A DNA stretch of 64,000 bases from NCBI GenBank assembly GCA_900609035.2, contig UXAT02000007.1:1-64000 (forward strand), written 5' to 3'. The notes beneath the pieces were generated by a model that was given only the letters and a program-made list of their open reading frames with translations, was not told the origin of the DNA and did not search any database. Shown one piece after another: positions 55,555 to 64,000 of this stretch (its first letter is position 1; each line of letters begins with the position of its first letter). The position numbers and the translations under genes were made by a program. Origin of the DNA: Candidatus Defluviicoccus seviourii. GTDB lineage: Bacteria; Pseudomonadota; Alphaproteobacteria; Rhodospirillales; Defluviicoccaceae.

Positions 55555-56214
55555 ATGACGGATGCCCTTTCGGGCATGAATGAGAGCGACATCGAGGTCC
55601 TGGAGCAGGTGCCCGTGTTCCAGGGCTATTTTCGCGTCGACCGCTACCGGCTCCGCCATCGCCTGTTCGGCGGTGGCTGGAGCCAGCCGTTCATGCGCGA
55701 GGTGTTCGACCGCGGGCACGCGGTCGCCGTGATCCTTTACGATCCCGAGCGCGATGTGCTGGTGCTGATCGAGCAGTTCCGCGTCGGCGCGCTGGCGGCC
55801 CGGCAGTCGAGCCAAGTCAGCACCGCGATCGATCCGTGGCTGATCGAGATCGTTGCCGGCATCATCGATACGGATGAGGCGCCGGAACAGGTGGCGACGC
55901 GGGAAGCGGTCGAGGAGGCGGGGTGCGAGATCAGCGATCTGATCCCGGTCTGCCACTTCGTTCTGACGCCGGGCGTCAGCAGCGAAACGATCTGGCTTTA
56001 CTGCGGGCGTGTCCGCGCCCCTGCGAGCGGCAGCGTGCACGGCCTGGCGCACGAGCACGAGGACATCCGTGTCCTCGTCGTGCCCAGCGCGGACGCGTTT
56101 CGCTGGCTGGAGGAGGGGCGGATCAATAACGCCACCGCGCTCATCGGCCTGCAGTGGTTCCAGCTCCACCATCAGGAGATCCGCGCCCGCTGGCTGGGCG
56201 ACGCCCGCCCCTGA
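55555..56214 (+). CDS. ADP-ribose pyrophosphatase, Nudix family (NudF-like)
   Basis: 219 aa. The Nudix box G-x5-E-x7-REVEEAG is complete in GIIDTDEAPEQVATREAVEEAG (about residues 103-124). The flanking QFRVGALAAR and LIEIVAG ahead of the box, and the TPGVSSETIWLYCGRV loop after it, are typical of ADP-sugar pyrophosphatases such as NudF/TrgB. It hydrolyses ADP-ribose to AMP and ribose 5-phosphate. It lies two bases after mscL; a TTG two codons earlier is possible. Confidence 0.93.
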   Translation: MTDALSGMNESDIEVLEQVPVFQGYFRVDRYRLRHRLFGGGWSQPFMREVFDRGHAVAVILYDPERDVLVLIEQFRVGALAARQSSQVSTAIDPWLIEIVAGIIDTDEAPEQVATREAVEEAGCEISDLIPVCHFVLTPGVSSETIWLYCGRVRAPASGSVHGLAHEHEDIRVLVVPSADAFRWLEEGRINNATALIGLQWFQLHHQEIRARWLGDARP

Positions 56215-56320
56215 CGAGCCGTTCGGGCTGTTGCGGAGCGCGTGGCCACTTCTTAAGGCTTGCGATGGCGCGCTCAGCGGCGGGGTGACGGCGTTCGGGC
56301 CATCGCGCAGAGGGGCTTCG

Positions 56321-57067
56321 ATGTCACAGCAGTGGTCAGCCGATACCTACGCCGAAAATGCCGCTTACGTTCCGGCCTTCGGCGCTGACGTTCTGGCGTT
56401 GCTCGATCCCAAGCCCGGCGAGGACATCCTCGATCTCGGCTGTGGCGACGGCGTGCTGAGCGAGAAAATCGCCGCTGCCGGGGCACGGGTGATCGGTGTC
56501 GATGCGTCAGCCGATATGGTTGCGGCCGCCCGGCGGCGTGGCGTGGACGCGCGCGTGGCGGATGGGCACGCTCTCGATTTTTCGCACGCGTTCGATGCGG
56601 TGTTCTCGAACGCGGCGCTGCACTGGATGCGAGACCCTGATCGCGTGCTCGTCGGCGTCCATCGGGCGTTGCGCCGCGGTGGCCGCTTCGTCGGTGAAAT
56701 GGGCGGGCAGGGCAACGTCGCTGCCGTCCGCGCGGCGATCACGGCGGCACTGGCCGAGGAGGGCATCGATGCTGCCGCGCTCGACCCATGGTATTTCCCG
56801 TCCGCGGAAGAGTACCGCTGCAAGCTTGAAGCAGCGGGCTTCGTTGTCGACACGATCGTGCTCTTTGCGCGTCCGACGCCGCTGCCAACCGGCATTGAAG
56901 GATGGCTCGATACCTTCGCCGGCCCCTTCCTCAACGCCGTGCCCGTCGCGCAGGCGCTGCGGCTGCGCGCGCGTATTGCCGTGCTGGCAAGCTCTACGCT
57001 GAATGCGGCCGGCGATACTTGGCAGGCCGACTACGTTCGCTTGCGTTTTCGCGCCCGCAGCCAATGA
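56321..57067 (+). CDS. class I SAM-dependent methyltransferase
   Basis: 248 aa. Motif I is ILDLGCGDGVLSEKI (about 36-50), the acidic post-motif GVDASADMVAAARRR follows, and motif IV FDAVFSNAALHWMRDPDRVL is close to trans-aconitate 2-methyltransferase (Tam) sequences. LRRGGRFVGEMGGQGN completes the fold. The N-terminal WSADTYAENAAYVPAFG also fits the Tam/UbiE-like group. The substrate is unknown. The ATG at 56321 has AGAGGGG upstream. It stands alone, convergent with the glycosyltransferase. Confidence 0.88.
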   Translation: MSQQWSADTYAENAAYVPAFGADVLALLDPKPGEDILDLGCGDGVLSEKIAAAGARVIGVDASADMVAAARRRGVDARVADGHALDFSHAFDAVFSNAALHWMRDPDRVLVGVHRALRRGGRFVGEMGGQGNVAAVRAAITAALAEEGIDAAALDPWYFPSAEEYRCKLEAAGFVVDTIVLFARPTPLPTGIEGWLDTFAGPFLNAVPVAQALRLRARIAVLASSTLNAAGDTWQADYVRLRFRARSQ

Positions 57068-57121
57068 GCCGAAGGCGCAAGCCGGGCGGCTCTTGTGGTG
57101 GCGCCGCGCTTGCGGCTGGTC

Positions 57122-58345
57122 TCAGGACGCGGCAAGCCGAGTCCTCGCCGTGGCGACGGGGTCGTGGGCAGGATTGAGGCCGTGGCGCTCCTTGAGGACG
57201 CCTTCGTAGATCGCCAGCAGGGCGCGGAGGTTGACCTCCGGTGTGTACTGGGCTTCGTAGGTTGCCCGAGCCCCCGCGCTTAAGGTCCTGAGAACGTCCG
57301 GGCGGCTGGCAACGAACTTCACCTTGTCCGCCAGGTCAGCGGCGTCGCCCGGCCTGAACAGCAGGCCGTTCTTTCCGTCCTCGATGATTTCCGCCATCGC
57401 GCCGAGACGGGACGCGATCACGGGAAGGCCGTTGGCAAAGGCCTCAACGCTCACCATGCCAAAGGTTTCGTAGGATTCCGACGGCATGACCAGGAAGGCC
57501 GCCCTGCGCATCGCTGCCTGGACTTCGAGCGCCGGCTGTCTGCCGCGATACGTGATCGACCCGCCGCTGCCGGCAACCGCGACGTCCTTGAGAGGGCCGT
57601 CGCCGATGATGGTCAGCGGCACCGCGAGTCCTTGCCAGGCCTTCAGCAGCGTGCCCAGGCCCTTCTCCGGTGCAAGCCTGGCGACGAACAGGGCGCCAGA
57701 GCGTGGCGGGTGTGCGCCCGGCAGCATCCGGCCCGGGTCCGGCACGAAGTTCGGTTTGACCGCGATCCGCGCCGGCTCGATGCCGGCGGCAACGTAGCGC
57801 CCCTTGGCGAAGCGTGTTAGCGCGATGAAGCGGTCGACCCGCGTGTTCCAGGTATTGTTGCGCCGGTGAACTTCGATCATCCGTGCGACCGCCAGCGAGC
57901 CGGCGCGCGAGCCGCGGTAACAGCCGTGCAGCGCCGCCTGGTAGGGCGAACCGTGGACGCAATCCTCGCACGGTCCGCCGTCGCGAAAGAGCATCGCGCC
58001 CGCACAGGTCAGGCGATAATTGTGCAGGGTTTGCACGACTGGGACGCCTGCGTCGCGGCAGGCGTCGTAGATGGACGCAGTAAGCAACGGAAAGAAGTTG
58101 TGCACATGGACGACATCGGGCCGAAAGCGCTCGATTGCGTGCGCCATGAGCTTCTTGCCGCGGGCACTCCCGGTCAGATTGAGCGTCGTCGAGAGTTTGT
58201 GCCAGAAGCTGGTGATCTCATCGTTGTGGATGTGCAGCAGCTCGACGTCACAGCCACCGTTGGCCAATAACGCCCTCTCGTTGGCGACGACAGCGTCCTC
58301 ACCGCCGCTCTGCTGGTAGGAATTATGGGCAAGAAGCACGCGCAT
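57122..58345 (-). CDS. GT4-family glycosyltransferase
   Basis: 407 aa GT-B enzyme using a nucleotide sugar. The N-terminal acceptor domain starts MRVLLAHNSYQQSGGEDAVV with VDVVHVHNFFPLLTASIYDA-like VVHVHNFFP, and the donor domain has FVARLAPEKGLGTLLKAW and the E-x7-E motif PSESYETFGMVSVEAFANGLPVIAS. An internal CysxxCys region (GPCEDCVHGSPYQAALHGCYRGSRAG) is typical of a bacterial capsule/EPS GT4 subgroup. It is the last gene of the exopolysaccharide run, 20 bp after the WecG-type gene. Confidence 0.93.
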   Translation of the reverse strand: MRVLLAHNSYQQSGGEDAVVANERALLANGGCDVELLHIHNDEITSFWHKLSTTLNLTGSARGKKLMAHAIERFRPDVVHVHNFFPLLTASIYDACRDAGVPVVQTLHNYRLTCAGAMLFRDGGPCEDCVHGSPYQAALHGCYRGSRAGSLAVARMIEVHRRNNTWNTRVDRFIALTRFAKGRYVAAGIEPARIAVKPNFVPDPGRMLPGAHPPRSGALFVARLAPEKGLGTLLKAWQGLAVPLTIIGDGPLKDVAVAGSGGSITYRGRQPALEVQAAMRRAAFLVMPSESYETFGMVSVEAFANGLPVIASRLGAMAEIIEDGKNGLLFRPGDAADLADKVKFVASRPDVLRTLSAGARATYEAQYTPEVNLRALLAIYEGVLKERHGLNPAHDPVATARTRLAAS

Positions 58346-58365
58346 GGACAATCCGACGACGCTGC

Positions 58366-59217
58366 CTACCGCGTTACGGCATAGCGCTTGAGCCCGAGAA
58401 GCTGCAGCGCGATGAGCCCGAGAAAGCGCGGATTGTTCTTGAGATAGCGGGCGCCCAGCCGGCGCGGCTCGCAGACGGTGCGGAACAGCCACTCAAGCCC
58501 TGCCCGCTGCATCCAGTGCGGCGCCTGCGGCTTGAGGCCGGCATGAAAGTCGAAGGCGGCGCCGACGCCAATCATTGCGCATGCGTGCAAGCGGCCCAAA
58601 TGCGTGGCCATCCAGCGCTCCTGCTTCGGCGTGCTGAGGCCGACCCAGACCAGATCGGCGCCCGATGCGTTGATGCGCGCGATCACGGCCTCATCCTCCT
58701 CCTCCGTCAGTGGCCGAAATGGCGGCGTGTAGATGCCTGCGACCTTGAGGGAGGGATAGCGGGCAACCAGCCGGTCGCGAAGCTCCGCTGCCACGCCGTC
58801 ATTGCCACCATAGAAGAAGTGCCGGTAGCCACGCTCGCAGGAGCGCTCGCACAGGGCCAGCATCAGGTCCGGTCCGTACACCCGGTCGACATGCGCGCGG
58901 CCGTTCAGCCAGCTCAACCAGACCAGCGGCATGCCGTCCGGCGTGACCAGTCCGGCGCGATTGTGGATGGCACGGAGCTCGGCGTCGTCCTGGCATTCCA
59001 TGATGCCGTGGACACCAGTGATGGTGACGTAATGACGTTCCCGGCGCGCGATCCATCCTTCGATCGTGCTGAGCGCGATCGCCATGTTGATGGCGCTGAC
59101 GCCGACGCCCAGGACGTTGACGGTTGGCGGCGGCCCGTCGGTGAGCGGCCTGTCGGTGAGCGTTCCCTTGGCGATCGCTGCGGTGGCGGTGTTGAGTGCG
59201 TCTGCGTGCTGCCCCAT
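58366..59217 (-). CDS. WecG/TagA/CpsF-family glycosyltransferase
   Basis: 283 aa GT26 enzyme that adds a sugar to a lipid-linked saccharide at the membrane. VHGIMECQDDAELRAIHNRAGLVTPDGMPLVW holds the Asp/TPDGMP active-site block, RHFFYGGNDGVAAELRDRL and DLVWVGLSTPKQERWMATH follow, and the C-terminal helices RAGLEWLFRTVCEPRRLGARYLKNN are the membrane-binding part. ATG at 59217 gives normal length; N-terminal residues LTDRPLTDGP come from a small DNA repeat. Probably adds the second sugar after WcaJ. Confidence 0.93.
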   Translation of the reverse strand: MGQHADALNTATAAIAKGTLTDRPLTDGPPPTVNVLGVGVSAINMAIALSTIEGWIARRERHYVTITGVHGIMECQDDAELRAIHNRAGLVTPDGMPLVWLSWLNGRAHVDRVYGPDLMLALCERSCERGYRHFFYGGNDGVAAELRDRLVARYPSLKVAGIYTPPFRPLTEEEDEAVIARINASGADLVWVGLSTPKQERWMATHLGRLHACAMIGVGAAFDFHAGLKPQAPHWMQRAGLEWLFRTVCEPRRLGARYLKNNPRFLGLIALQLLGLKRYAVTR

Positions 59218-59528
59218 GCCGGCAACCCTATCTGTTGACACCGAAATCGGCGGTCCCGAAGCGAAGCCGGCTGCATTTCCCCATCGAGGCGAGCGCCGTT
59301 TCCGGCGTCCCGCGACCCTCGAAGCGCCCGCTCCAGCCCTTGTGCTCTGGCGCAGGAGTTCCCCAGTCGCCAACCGCCCCCGTGATGCGATCGTGGCACG
59401 GCCGGCCGTGCGGCGCATTGACCACATGGGTTATTGACGGCCGCCGCAAGCGGCTGCAGGTGCGCTCCTGTTCCTCGCGAGCGGCGCCGCGCGTGCCCGG
59501 CTCTAGGGGCTGCATTGCGTTCGTTCCT
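59218..59528. other. gap within the exopolysaccharide cluster
   Basis: 311 bp between the beta-helix gene stop and the WecG-type start, all genes on the minus strand. GC-rich with small hairpins such as GCCGC-N5-GCGGC near 59440, but none with a T-run. An internal promoter for the two transferase genes would be expected here; I see no convincing boxes and no gene. Confidence 0.4.
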
Positions 59529-60911
59529 TTAGTAGGCAAGTGTATCAACGAACACAGACCCACTTTCCTGGCCGTAAAGGTAAACTAGAGCGGCAAGGGA
59601 GAGTTCCTGATCGTCCCACGACCAGTGCAGCGCATCACGATCGGAAACGGCGTAGGTGTTGTCCGAAAAAACGTTGCCCCGCTCACGGGTGAAAATGGCA
59701 GGGTCGCCAGAATCTTCTCCAGCGCCGACCATGCCGAGAGGAGACGTGAACGCGACCTTGTTGTCGTGCACCTGCACGTTCTTGACGATGTATTCGCCGA
59801 ACAGTCCGCTGCCGCGCTCCTGTTCGATCAGCCCGATCGCGTTACCGCCCGTTTCCGGGACAATCACCGTGTTGCCGCGGACTTCTATATCCTGAGAGTT
59901 CTGAATGAGGATTTGCGAGTTCCACAGCCAGCCTTTTTTATTATCGGTATTATACCGTACGACGTTGTCTATAATGCTTCCTCGGTAGCTGATCTCGTAC
60001 TGGATGCCATTGCCGGCGTTATATTCAATAATATTACGCTCAATTTTCATATCAATATTGTCAATATCGATCCACAGGCCCGTACAATCGTTGTGATGAA
60101 TGTAATTTCCGATCACGGACGTGCCGATCTGATTGCTCAGCTTGTTGCCGCACTCCCAATCGCGCGAGAAACCCGCGTAATTGTTGTAGGAAAGCTCGTT
60201 CCCCTCAATCAGGGCGTTCTCGCCGTTGCCGCCGATGCCCGACTGGCCGTTGTGATGGATGTGATTGTTGCGAACGATCGCGTTCGAGGCGAAGGCGACG
60301 CCCATGCCATGGTTGTAGCGGATCTCGTTGTTCTCGATGACCCAGCCGGCGGCCGGATACTGATCGCCGATCGCGCCCATCTGCGCGGGGATGGCGTATT
60401 TCTCGATCGTCAGGTTACGGATGGTGACGTTCTCGGCCGTCGGCAGGAAGGCCGTGCGCGTCGTCGACACTTCGACCTCGCGGCCGTTTGGATCGTCGCC
60501 GAAGTAAATCGTGTCGGCTTCATAGTCGAAGAAGAACGTGCCGGGCTTGAGATCTTCCTTGGCCGCGACATGCAGGAGCGGAACGTCGTCGAAGAACACG
60601 TCCTCCGGGTAGGCGGCGCGCGGATGCTCGGGGTCGCATTCGCCGTGTACCTGGCCGTCCTGGGTCTGGTCCGTCGCCACCCACCAACCGTCGTGGCGGG
60701 TGAACTCGGTCAGGACGACCGCACCGGTGAGGACGGCGCTGCCCTTGTCGGCGCCGGAAGGCCCCTCGAATACGTCGCCCGCTTTCGGGCTGATCGCCTG
60801 GTTGCGGTACACTCCCGGCGCCAGACTGTACGTCGTGCCGGCAGGATGCGCTTCGACAATGGCTTGGATGTCGTCGCCAGGACGGACCGGGATCGCGGCA
60901 GATTCGGTCAT
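59529..60911 (-). CDS. right-handed parallel beta-helix repeat protein of the exopolysaccharide cluster
   Basis: 460 aa. From about residue 155 to 380 it is made of beta-helix coils with Asn/Ile ladders: ENVTIRNLTIEKY, WVIENNEIRYNHGMGV, AIVRNNHIHHNGQSGIGG, ALIEGNELSYNNYAG, SVIGNYIHHNDCTGLW, KIERNIIEYNAGNGI, DIEVRGNTVIVPE. Such folds occur in polysaccharide lyases, epimerases and glycosidases. The N-terminus MTESAAIPVRPGDDIQAIVE has no signal peptide. Its middle is clearly richer in A+T than neighbouring genes (59930-60070). It starts four bases after wcaJ, so it is coupled to the initiating transferase. A role in trimming or modifying the polymer is inference. Confidence 0.85.
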   Translation of the reverse strand: MTESAAIPVRPGDDIQAIVEAHPAGTTYSLAPGVYRNQAISPKAGDVFEGPSGADKGSAVLTGAVVLTEFTRHDGWWVATDQTQDGQVHGECDPEHPRAAYPEDVFFDDVPLLHVAAKEDLKPGTFFFDYEADTIYFGDDPNGREVEVSTTRTAFLPTAENVTIRNLTIEKYAIPAQMGAIGDQYPAAGWVIENNEIRYNHGMGVAFASNAIVRNNHIHHNGQSGIGGNGENALIEGNELSYNNYAGFSRDWECGNKLSNQIGTSVIGNYIHHNDCTGLWIDIDNIDMKIERNIIEYNAGNGIQYEISYRGSIIDNVVRYNTDNKKGWLWNSQILIQNSQDIEVRGNTVIVPETGGNAIGLIEQERGSGLFGEYIVKNVQVHDNKVAFTSPLGMVGAGEDSGDPAIFTRERGNVFSDNTYAVSDRDALHWSWDDQELSLAALVYLYGQESGSVFVDTLAY

Positions 60912-60915
60912 TGGC

Positions 60916-62370
60916 TCAGTACGCGTGCGGGTGGACGAGACCCTTGGCGACGGTCATCAAGAGGATGCGCAGGTCGAGCCACAGCGACCAGTTCTCGATG
61001 TACCAGACGTCGTGTTCGATCCGCGCCTGCATCTTTTCGATGGTGTCGGTTTCGCCGCGGAAGCCGTTGACCTGGGCCCAGCCGGTGATTCCTGGCTTGA
61101 CGCGGTGACGGCCGTTGTAGCCGTCGATCAGGGCGGCGAATTGCTCGTTCAACTCGACCGGATGCGGCCGCGGGCCGACCAGCGACATCGATCCGTTCAG
61201 CACATTGAGGAGCTGCGGCAATTCATCCAGGCTCGACTGGCGCAAGAACCGGCCGATCCGTGTCACCCGGTCATCGTCGCGAGTCGCCTGGCGAAAGCGG
61301 GCCCCCTTGCCCTCGTGCCGCATGGAGCGGAACTTGAGCACGGTGATCGGACCGTTGTTGAAGCCGTAGCGCTTCTGGCGAAACAGGATCGGGCCTGGGC
61401 TGTCGATCCGGATTGCGACCGCGATTGCCAGCAGAACTGGCGACACCAGCATCAACAGAAGGAAGGCAAGGACCTTGTCTTCGAACCACTTGATCGCGAG
61501 GCGCAGGCCGGACAGCGGTACCCGCACCATGTGAAAGGTCGGCACGCCGGCGATCAGGCCCGGCTGGTGCGCCGGCAACGCATAGGCGATCAGATCGGAC
61601 CCGAGGTAGATATCGACCGGCAGATCGCGCAGGCGGTTGACGATGGCGACAATGCGGCTGCGCGCGCTCCATGGCAGCGTGATGATCACCTCGTCAATGC
61701 GGCCGGCCCGAACATCGTCTTCAAGGACGCCGAGATCGCCGCGGAAGGGCGTGCCACGCGCCGCCTCGAGCCGCGTGCGGCGGTCGTCGAACACGCCGAC
61801 GACGCGCTTCCACAAGGTGCCTTGGGTTTGTAGATGCTCGAGGAACTGGCGGCCCTGCACACCGGCACCGACGACTGCGACCGAACGCGTGAAGGTGCCG
61901 CGCTGCACCCGCCGCGCTACAAACAATGCCAAGAGCCCCCGCTGCAGGAGCATCAGCGCCGCCGTGCCGGCAAAGGTCGTCAGCAGCCATACGCGCGAGA
62001 CATCCTCGCCGCGCTTCATCAGATAGAGCGAAGCGATCAACAGCACTGCCGCGGCGCCGACCATGGCTAGGAGCCGCCCGGTCCATCGCGGCCAGGACGC
62101 AACCACCTCAAACCGGTAGAGGCCGGCGCGGCGAAAGGCGAGGAACAGCAAGAGGGCTGCGCCGCCAAACGTCATCAGGTACGGCTCAAGCGGCGGGTTT
62201 TCGCCGATGAAGCGGCCCCAAAAGGCGGCCTTGGCGGCGACAGCGAGTGCGAGCGCATCGCCGGCGAGCACCGAGCCGCACACGATCAGCTTGTTCAGTG
62301 GCGCGTCGCGGCGCAGCGGTCGGTCAAGGCGCGCGGACACGTCCAGAGATGGGGTACCCCAGCCGTCCAT
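60916..62370 (-). CDS. undecaprenyl-phosphate sugar phosphotransferase, WcaJ-like
   Basis: 484 aa polyisoprenyl-phosphate hexose-1-phosphate transferase that starts exopolysaccharide synthesis. Four or five N-terminal membrane helices (about 25-145) are followed by a Rossmann-like domain (VAVVGAGVQGRQFLEHL) and the catalytic sugar-transferase domain with PILFRQKRYGFNNGPITVLKFRSM, SSLDELPQLLNVLNGSMSLVGPRP and VKPGITGWAQVNGFRGET. The full-length layout matches WcaJ/ExoY-long enzymes using UDP-glucose or galactose. ATG at 62370 is preceded by GGGGAGCG. First gene of the cluster. Confidence 0.95.
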   Translation of the reverse strand: MDGWGTPSLDVSARLDRPLRRDAPLNKLIVCGSVLAGDALALAVAAKAAFWGRFIGENPPLEPYLMTFGGAALLLFLAFRRAGLYRFEVVASWPRWTGRLLAMVGAAAVLLIASLYLMKRGEDVSRVWLLTTFAGTAALMLLQRGLLALFVARRVQRGTFTRSVAVVGAGVQGRQFLEHLQTQGTLWKRVVGVFDDRRTRLEAARGTPFRGDLGVLEDDVRAGRIDEVIITLPWSARSRIVAIVNRLRDLPVDIYLGSDLIAYALPAHQPGLIAGVPTFHMVRVPLSGLRLAIKWFEDKVLAFLLLMLVSPVLLAIAVAIRIDSPGPILFRQKRYGFNNGPITVLKFRSMRHEGKGARFRQATRDDDRVTRIGRFLRQSSLDELPQLLNVLNGSMSLVGPRPHPVELNEQFAALIDGYNGRHRVKPGITGWAQVNGFRGETDTIEKMQARIEHDVWYIENWSLWLDLRILLMTVAKGLVHPHAY

Positions 62371-62674
62371 CGATCGCTCCCCGTTATTGTCCGCGTGGTG
62401 CGTTGCGTCGCACCTGATTCGCGGCGAGGCCGGAAGCCACTTCCGTCCGAACCACAATCGGCCGTCATCCTCGGCATTGGCGGAAAAAACGACAGCCCCA
62501 AAAGGGGCTGAATGGGCGAACGCAGGACAAACGCAGGCAAGGCGATCTTGAGTAACGTCCTCCATTTGGGGCTATTGGTGCTTGGTCTTGGTCGTGCGCT
62601 CAGCTCGTCTCGTTATTGCTCAGACGTTCGAGGATCTGTGTGCGCGAGCCTAAGTGTTGTTTGTTGGCAAAGGA
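62371..62674. other. intergenic region upstream of the exopolysaccharide cluster
   Basis: 304 bp between wcaJ and the RCK gene, both on the minus strand. It contains the RCK terminator (62483-62510) and therefore must hold the wcaJ promoter between about 62371 and 62482, which I could not define. The 62511-62674 part is somewhat AT-richer and shows no gene. Confidence 0.5.
62483..62510 (-). terminator. terminator of the RCK-domain gene
   Basis: On the minus strand CAGCCCC-TTTT-GGGGCTG, a perfect 7-bp stem, is followed by TCGTTTTTTCC. It lies 165 bp past the RCK gene stop and separates it from the exopolysaccharide cluster. Confidence 0.8.
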
Positions 62675-64000
62675 TTACTGACAGGCAGCGGAGGAGCGCC
62701 GCGTATGCCTGCGGCTGCGCGCCATCAGCCAGCGCATTACGGTCCCGCGCGGCCGGTCGGCGCCGGTGACGAGGAAGCGGAGCGTGTAGGGGTTGTTAAG
62801 CGTGGCATCGAGGAGCCGATGAGCCGAGACCGAACCGCAAAAGAGAATCTCGTCACCCTCAGCCAGCCGCCGCTGCTCCGGCGGTACCGCCACGACCTCC
62901 GCGCCTGAGCGCAGAACCAGCGCGGCACAAGCCAGCGTGCCCGACCGGTCGGATGGATCGCGCAAGATGTCACCCAGGGTGACCGGCAGGCCCCGTTGCA
63001 GCAGCTCGACGGCACTGCGCGCGCGTCCGGCGTCGAGCACCACGGTCCACAGTCGCGGCACCGCGGTGCCAATGCGGTCGTGCAGGAGGGTCACGATCGC
63101 ATCCAGCGCCTCGCGCTCGCCGCGAAGCTGGTAGCCTCGAACGTGGCGGAAGAACGTCCGCAGCTGCGGCGCGATGAGGAGCAGGTGAATCCGGCGCGCG
63201 CTGACCAGATTGGGCTGCATGATCAGGTCGGCGGCGGCGGCGTTAAAAAGAACCTGGTTGCGGTAGCGGTTCTGGCGCACGACGAGAAAGATGTCGGGGT
63301 TGACCGCGCGCGCATTGAGGACAATGCCGAGGTTTTCGGGGTCCGAGTTGGTGCCGGCGACGATCCCTGCCGCGTGTTCGATGCCTGCCTGCTGCAACGT
63401 CGTCTGATTGGCGCGGCCGCGCACCATGTCGGGGGCCTTGGCCTCCGTTTCACTGATCGTGGGATCGATGACGACGGTGCGAATGCCGAGCGCCGCGAAA
63501 GCATCGCGCAGGCAGCGACCCATGCGGCCGAAGCCGCAGATGATCCACCGCCCCTGCGGCACTTCCGGGTACATCGCCAGGTTGGCCTGCGGTGCGCCGA
63601 CAAGCCACTCGTTCAGCATGTGGATGACGGGGCCGTGAACGGCGGTGCCGAGATAGCGGGCGAAGGTCTGGAACGGATCGATGACGCGTACGTCCGGGCC
63701 GAACGTCGTCAGGATCTCGACGAACTCGGGCCGGGTGGCCTGGGTGATGACCTGCACAGCCGGATTGAGCAGCCGTGCGGCGATCGCGACCTTGACGTTG
63801 ACCTCCTCCTCGCTCGTGAGCGCGACAATGGCCCGGCAGTTCGGTCGCATCAGGCCGGCCCCGATCAGGTGATCGGGAATGCGGGCATCGGCGCACAGCG
63901 CCGGCGTCGCCACCCGGTAATCGCGCAGCATCACCGCGGCGATCCGGTCGGGGTCGCGGTCAAGAATGACGGTGTCGATGCCGGCATCGCTCAGGCCGCG
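62675..64000 (-). CDS. RCK (TrkA-N) domain potassium channel/transport protein, 5' end beyond the window
   Basis: 441 residues are visible and the frame is open to the right edge, where it reads GLSDAGIDTVILDRDPDRIA, the second strand of a Rossmann fold, so the true start is outside. Two RCK units are seen: one ending in VALTSEEEVNVKVAIAARLLNPAVQVI, the second starting WIICGFGRMGRCLRDAFAALGIRTVVID and continuing to VAGTNSDPENLGIVLNARAVNPDIFLVVR. The C-terminal part (LAEGDEILFCGSVSAHRLLDAT) resembles TrkA-C. A pore module could precede it. NAD(H)-binding Gly residues GFGRMGR are intact. Confidence 0.85.
   Translation of the reverse strand, partial: RGLSDAGIDTVILDRDPDRIAAVMLRDYRVATPALCADARIPDHLIGAGLMRPNCRAIVALTSEEEVNVKVAIAARLLNPAVQVITQATRPEFVEILTTFGPDVRVIDPFQTFARYLGTAVHGPVIHMLNEWLVGAPQANLAMYPEVPQGRWIICGFGRMGRCLRDAFAALGIRTVVIDPTISETEAKAPDMVRGRANQTTLQQAGIEHAAGIVAGTNSDPENLGIVLNARAVNPDIFLVVRQNRYRNQVLFNAAAADLIMQPNLVSARRIHLLLIAPQLRTFFRHVRGYQLRGEREALDAIVTLLHDRIGTAVPRLWTVVLDAGRARSAVELLQRGLPVTLGDILRDPSDRSGTLACAALVLRSGAEVVAVPPEQRRLAEGDEILFCGSVSAHRLLDATLNNPYTLRFLVTGADRPRGTVMRWLMARSRRHTRRSSAACQ

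Overview
The window is high-GC chromosomal DNA from an alphaproteobacterium. The evidence is gene order and gene types: lptD-surA-pdxA-rsmA running into gmk-yicC-mltG-fabF-acpP-fabG, hom followed by recJ, a class I PHA synthase, NAD-dependent homospermidine synthase with fold-III ornithine decarboxylases, and a groESL operon under a CIRCE operator. A PHA-storing member of the Rhodospirillales fits best, but no 16S rRNA gene or other marker fixes the genus. Genes are densely packed with many 1-8 bp stop/start overlaps. I saw no IS element, prophage, CRISPR array or rRNA operon.

Layout. 1-4.2 kb: edge of a membrane protein gene, a diguanylate cyclase, a hotdog thioesterase and CIRCE-groS-groL. 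4.2-9.2 kb: Tat-exported PhoX phosphatase behind a three-repeat Pho box, a drug/metabolite exporter and an acyl-CoA dehydrogenase. 9.2-20.7 kb: outer-membrane biogenesis and ribosome maturation genes (+ strand) converge on a fatty acid and cell-wall operon (- strand). 20.9-26.1 kb: tRNA-Gly(CCC), bioB-bioF, an M16 protease and thrC. 26.1-31.1 kb: a polyamine locus, made of a long leader with a 16-codon mini-ORF, ornithine decarboxylase, homospermidine synthase, a second decarboxylase and an acetyltransferase. 31.3-38.5 kb: acetate symporter pair, recJ, hom, an aminotransferase and a small lipoprotein. 38.6-45.4 kb: phaC, meaB, carbonic-anhydrase-like protein, two hydrolases, a DEAD-box helicase and another lipoprotein. 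45.5-50.3 kb: ubiX and a potFGHI-type polyamine importer. 50.3-54.7 kb: a yfdX gene with a perfect IHF site and a sigma-54 promoter beside an NtrC-type two-component system. 54.7-57.1 kb: mscL, a Nudix hydrolase and a methyltransferase. 57.1-62.4 kb: an exopolysaccharide cluster (WcaJ-type initiator, beta-helix protein, WecG-type and GT4 transferases). The right edge cuts a double-RCK potassium channel or transport regulator.

Together the genes point to a cell that stores carbon as PHA, imports putrescine or spermidine and also makes homospermidine, responds to phosphate starvation, and secretes a polysaccharide. The two most interesting regulatory assemblies are the yfdX promoter (possible upstream activator sites, IHF site, -24/-12 element, with a sigma-54 activator gene nearby) and the decarboxylase leader with its strongly translated mini-ORF.
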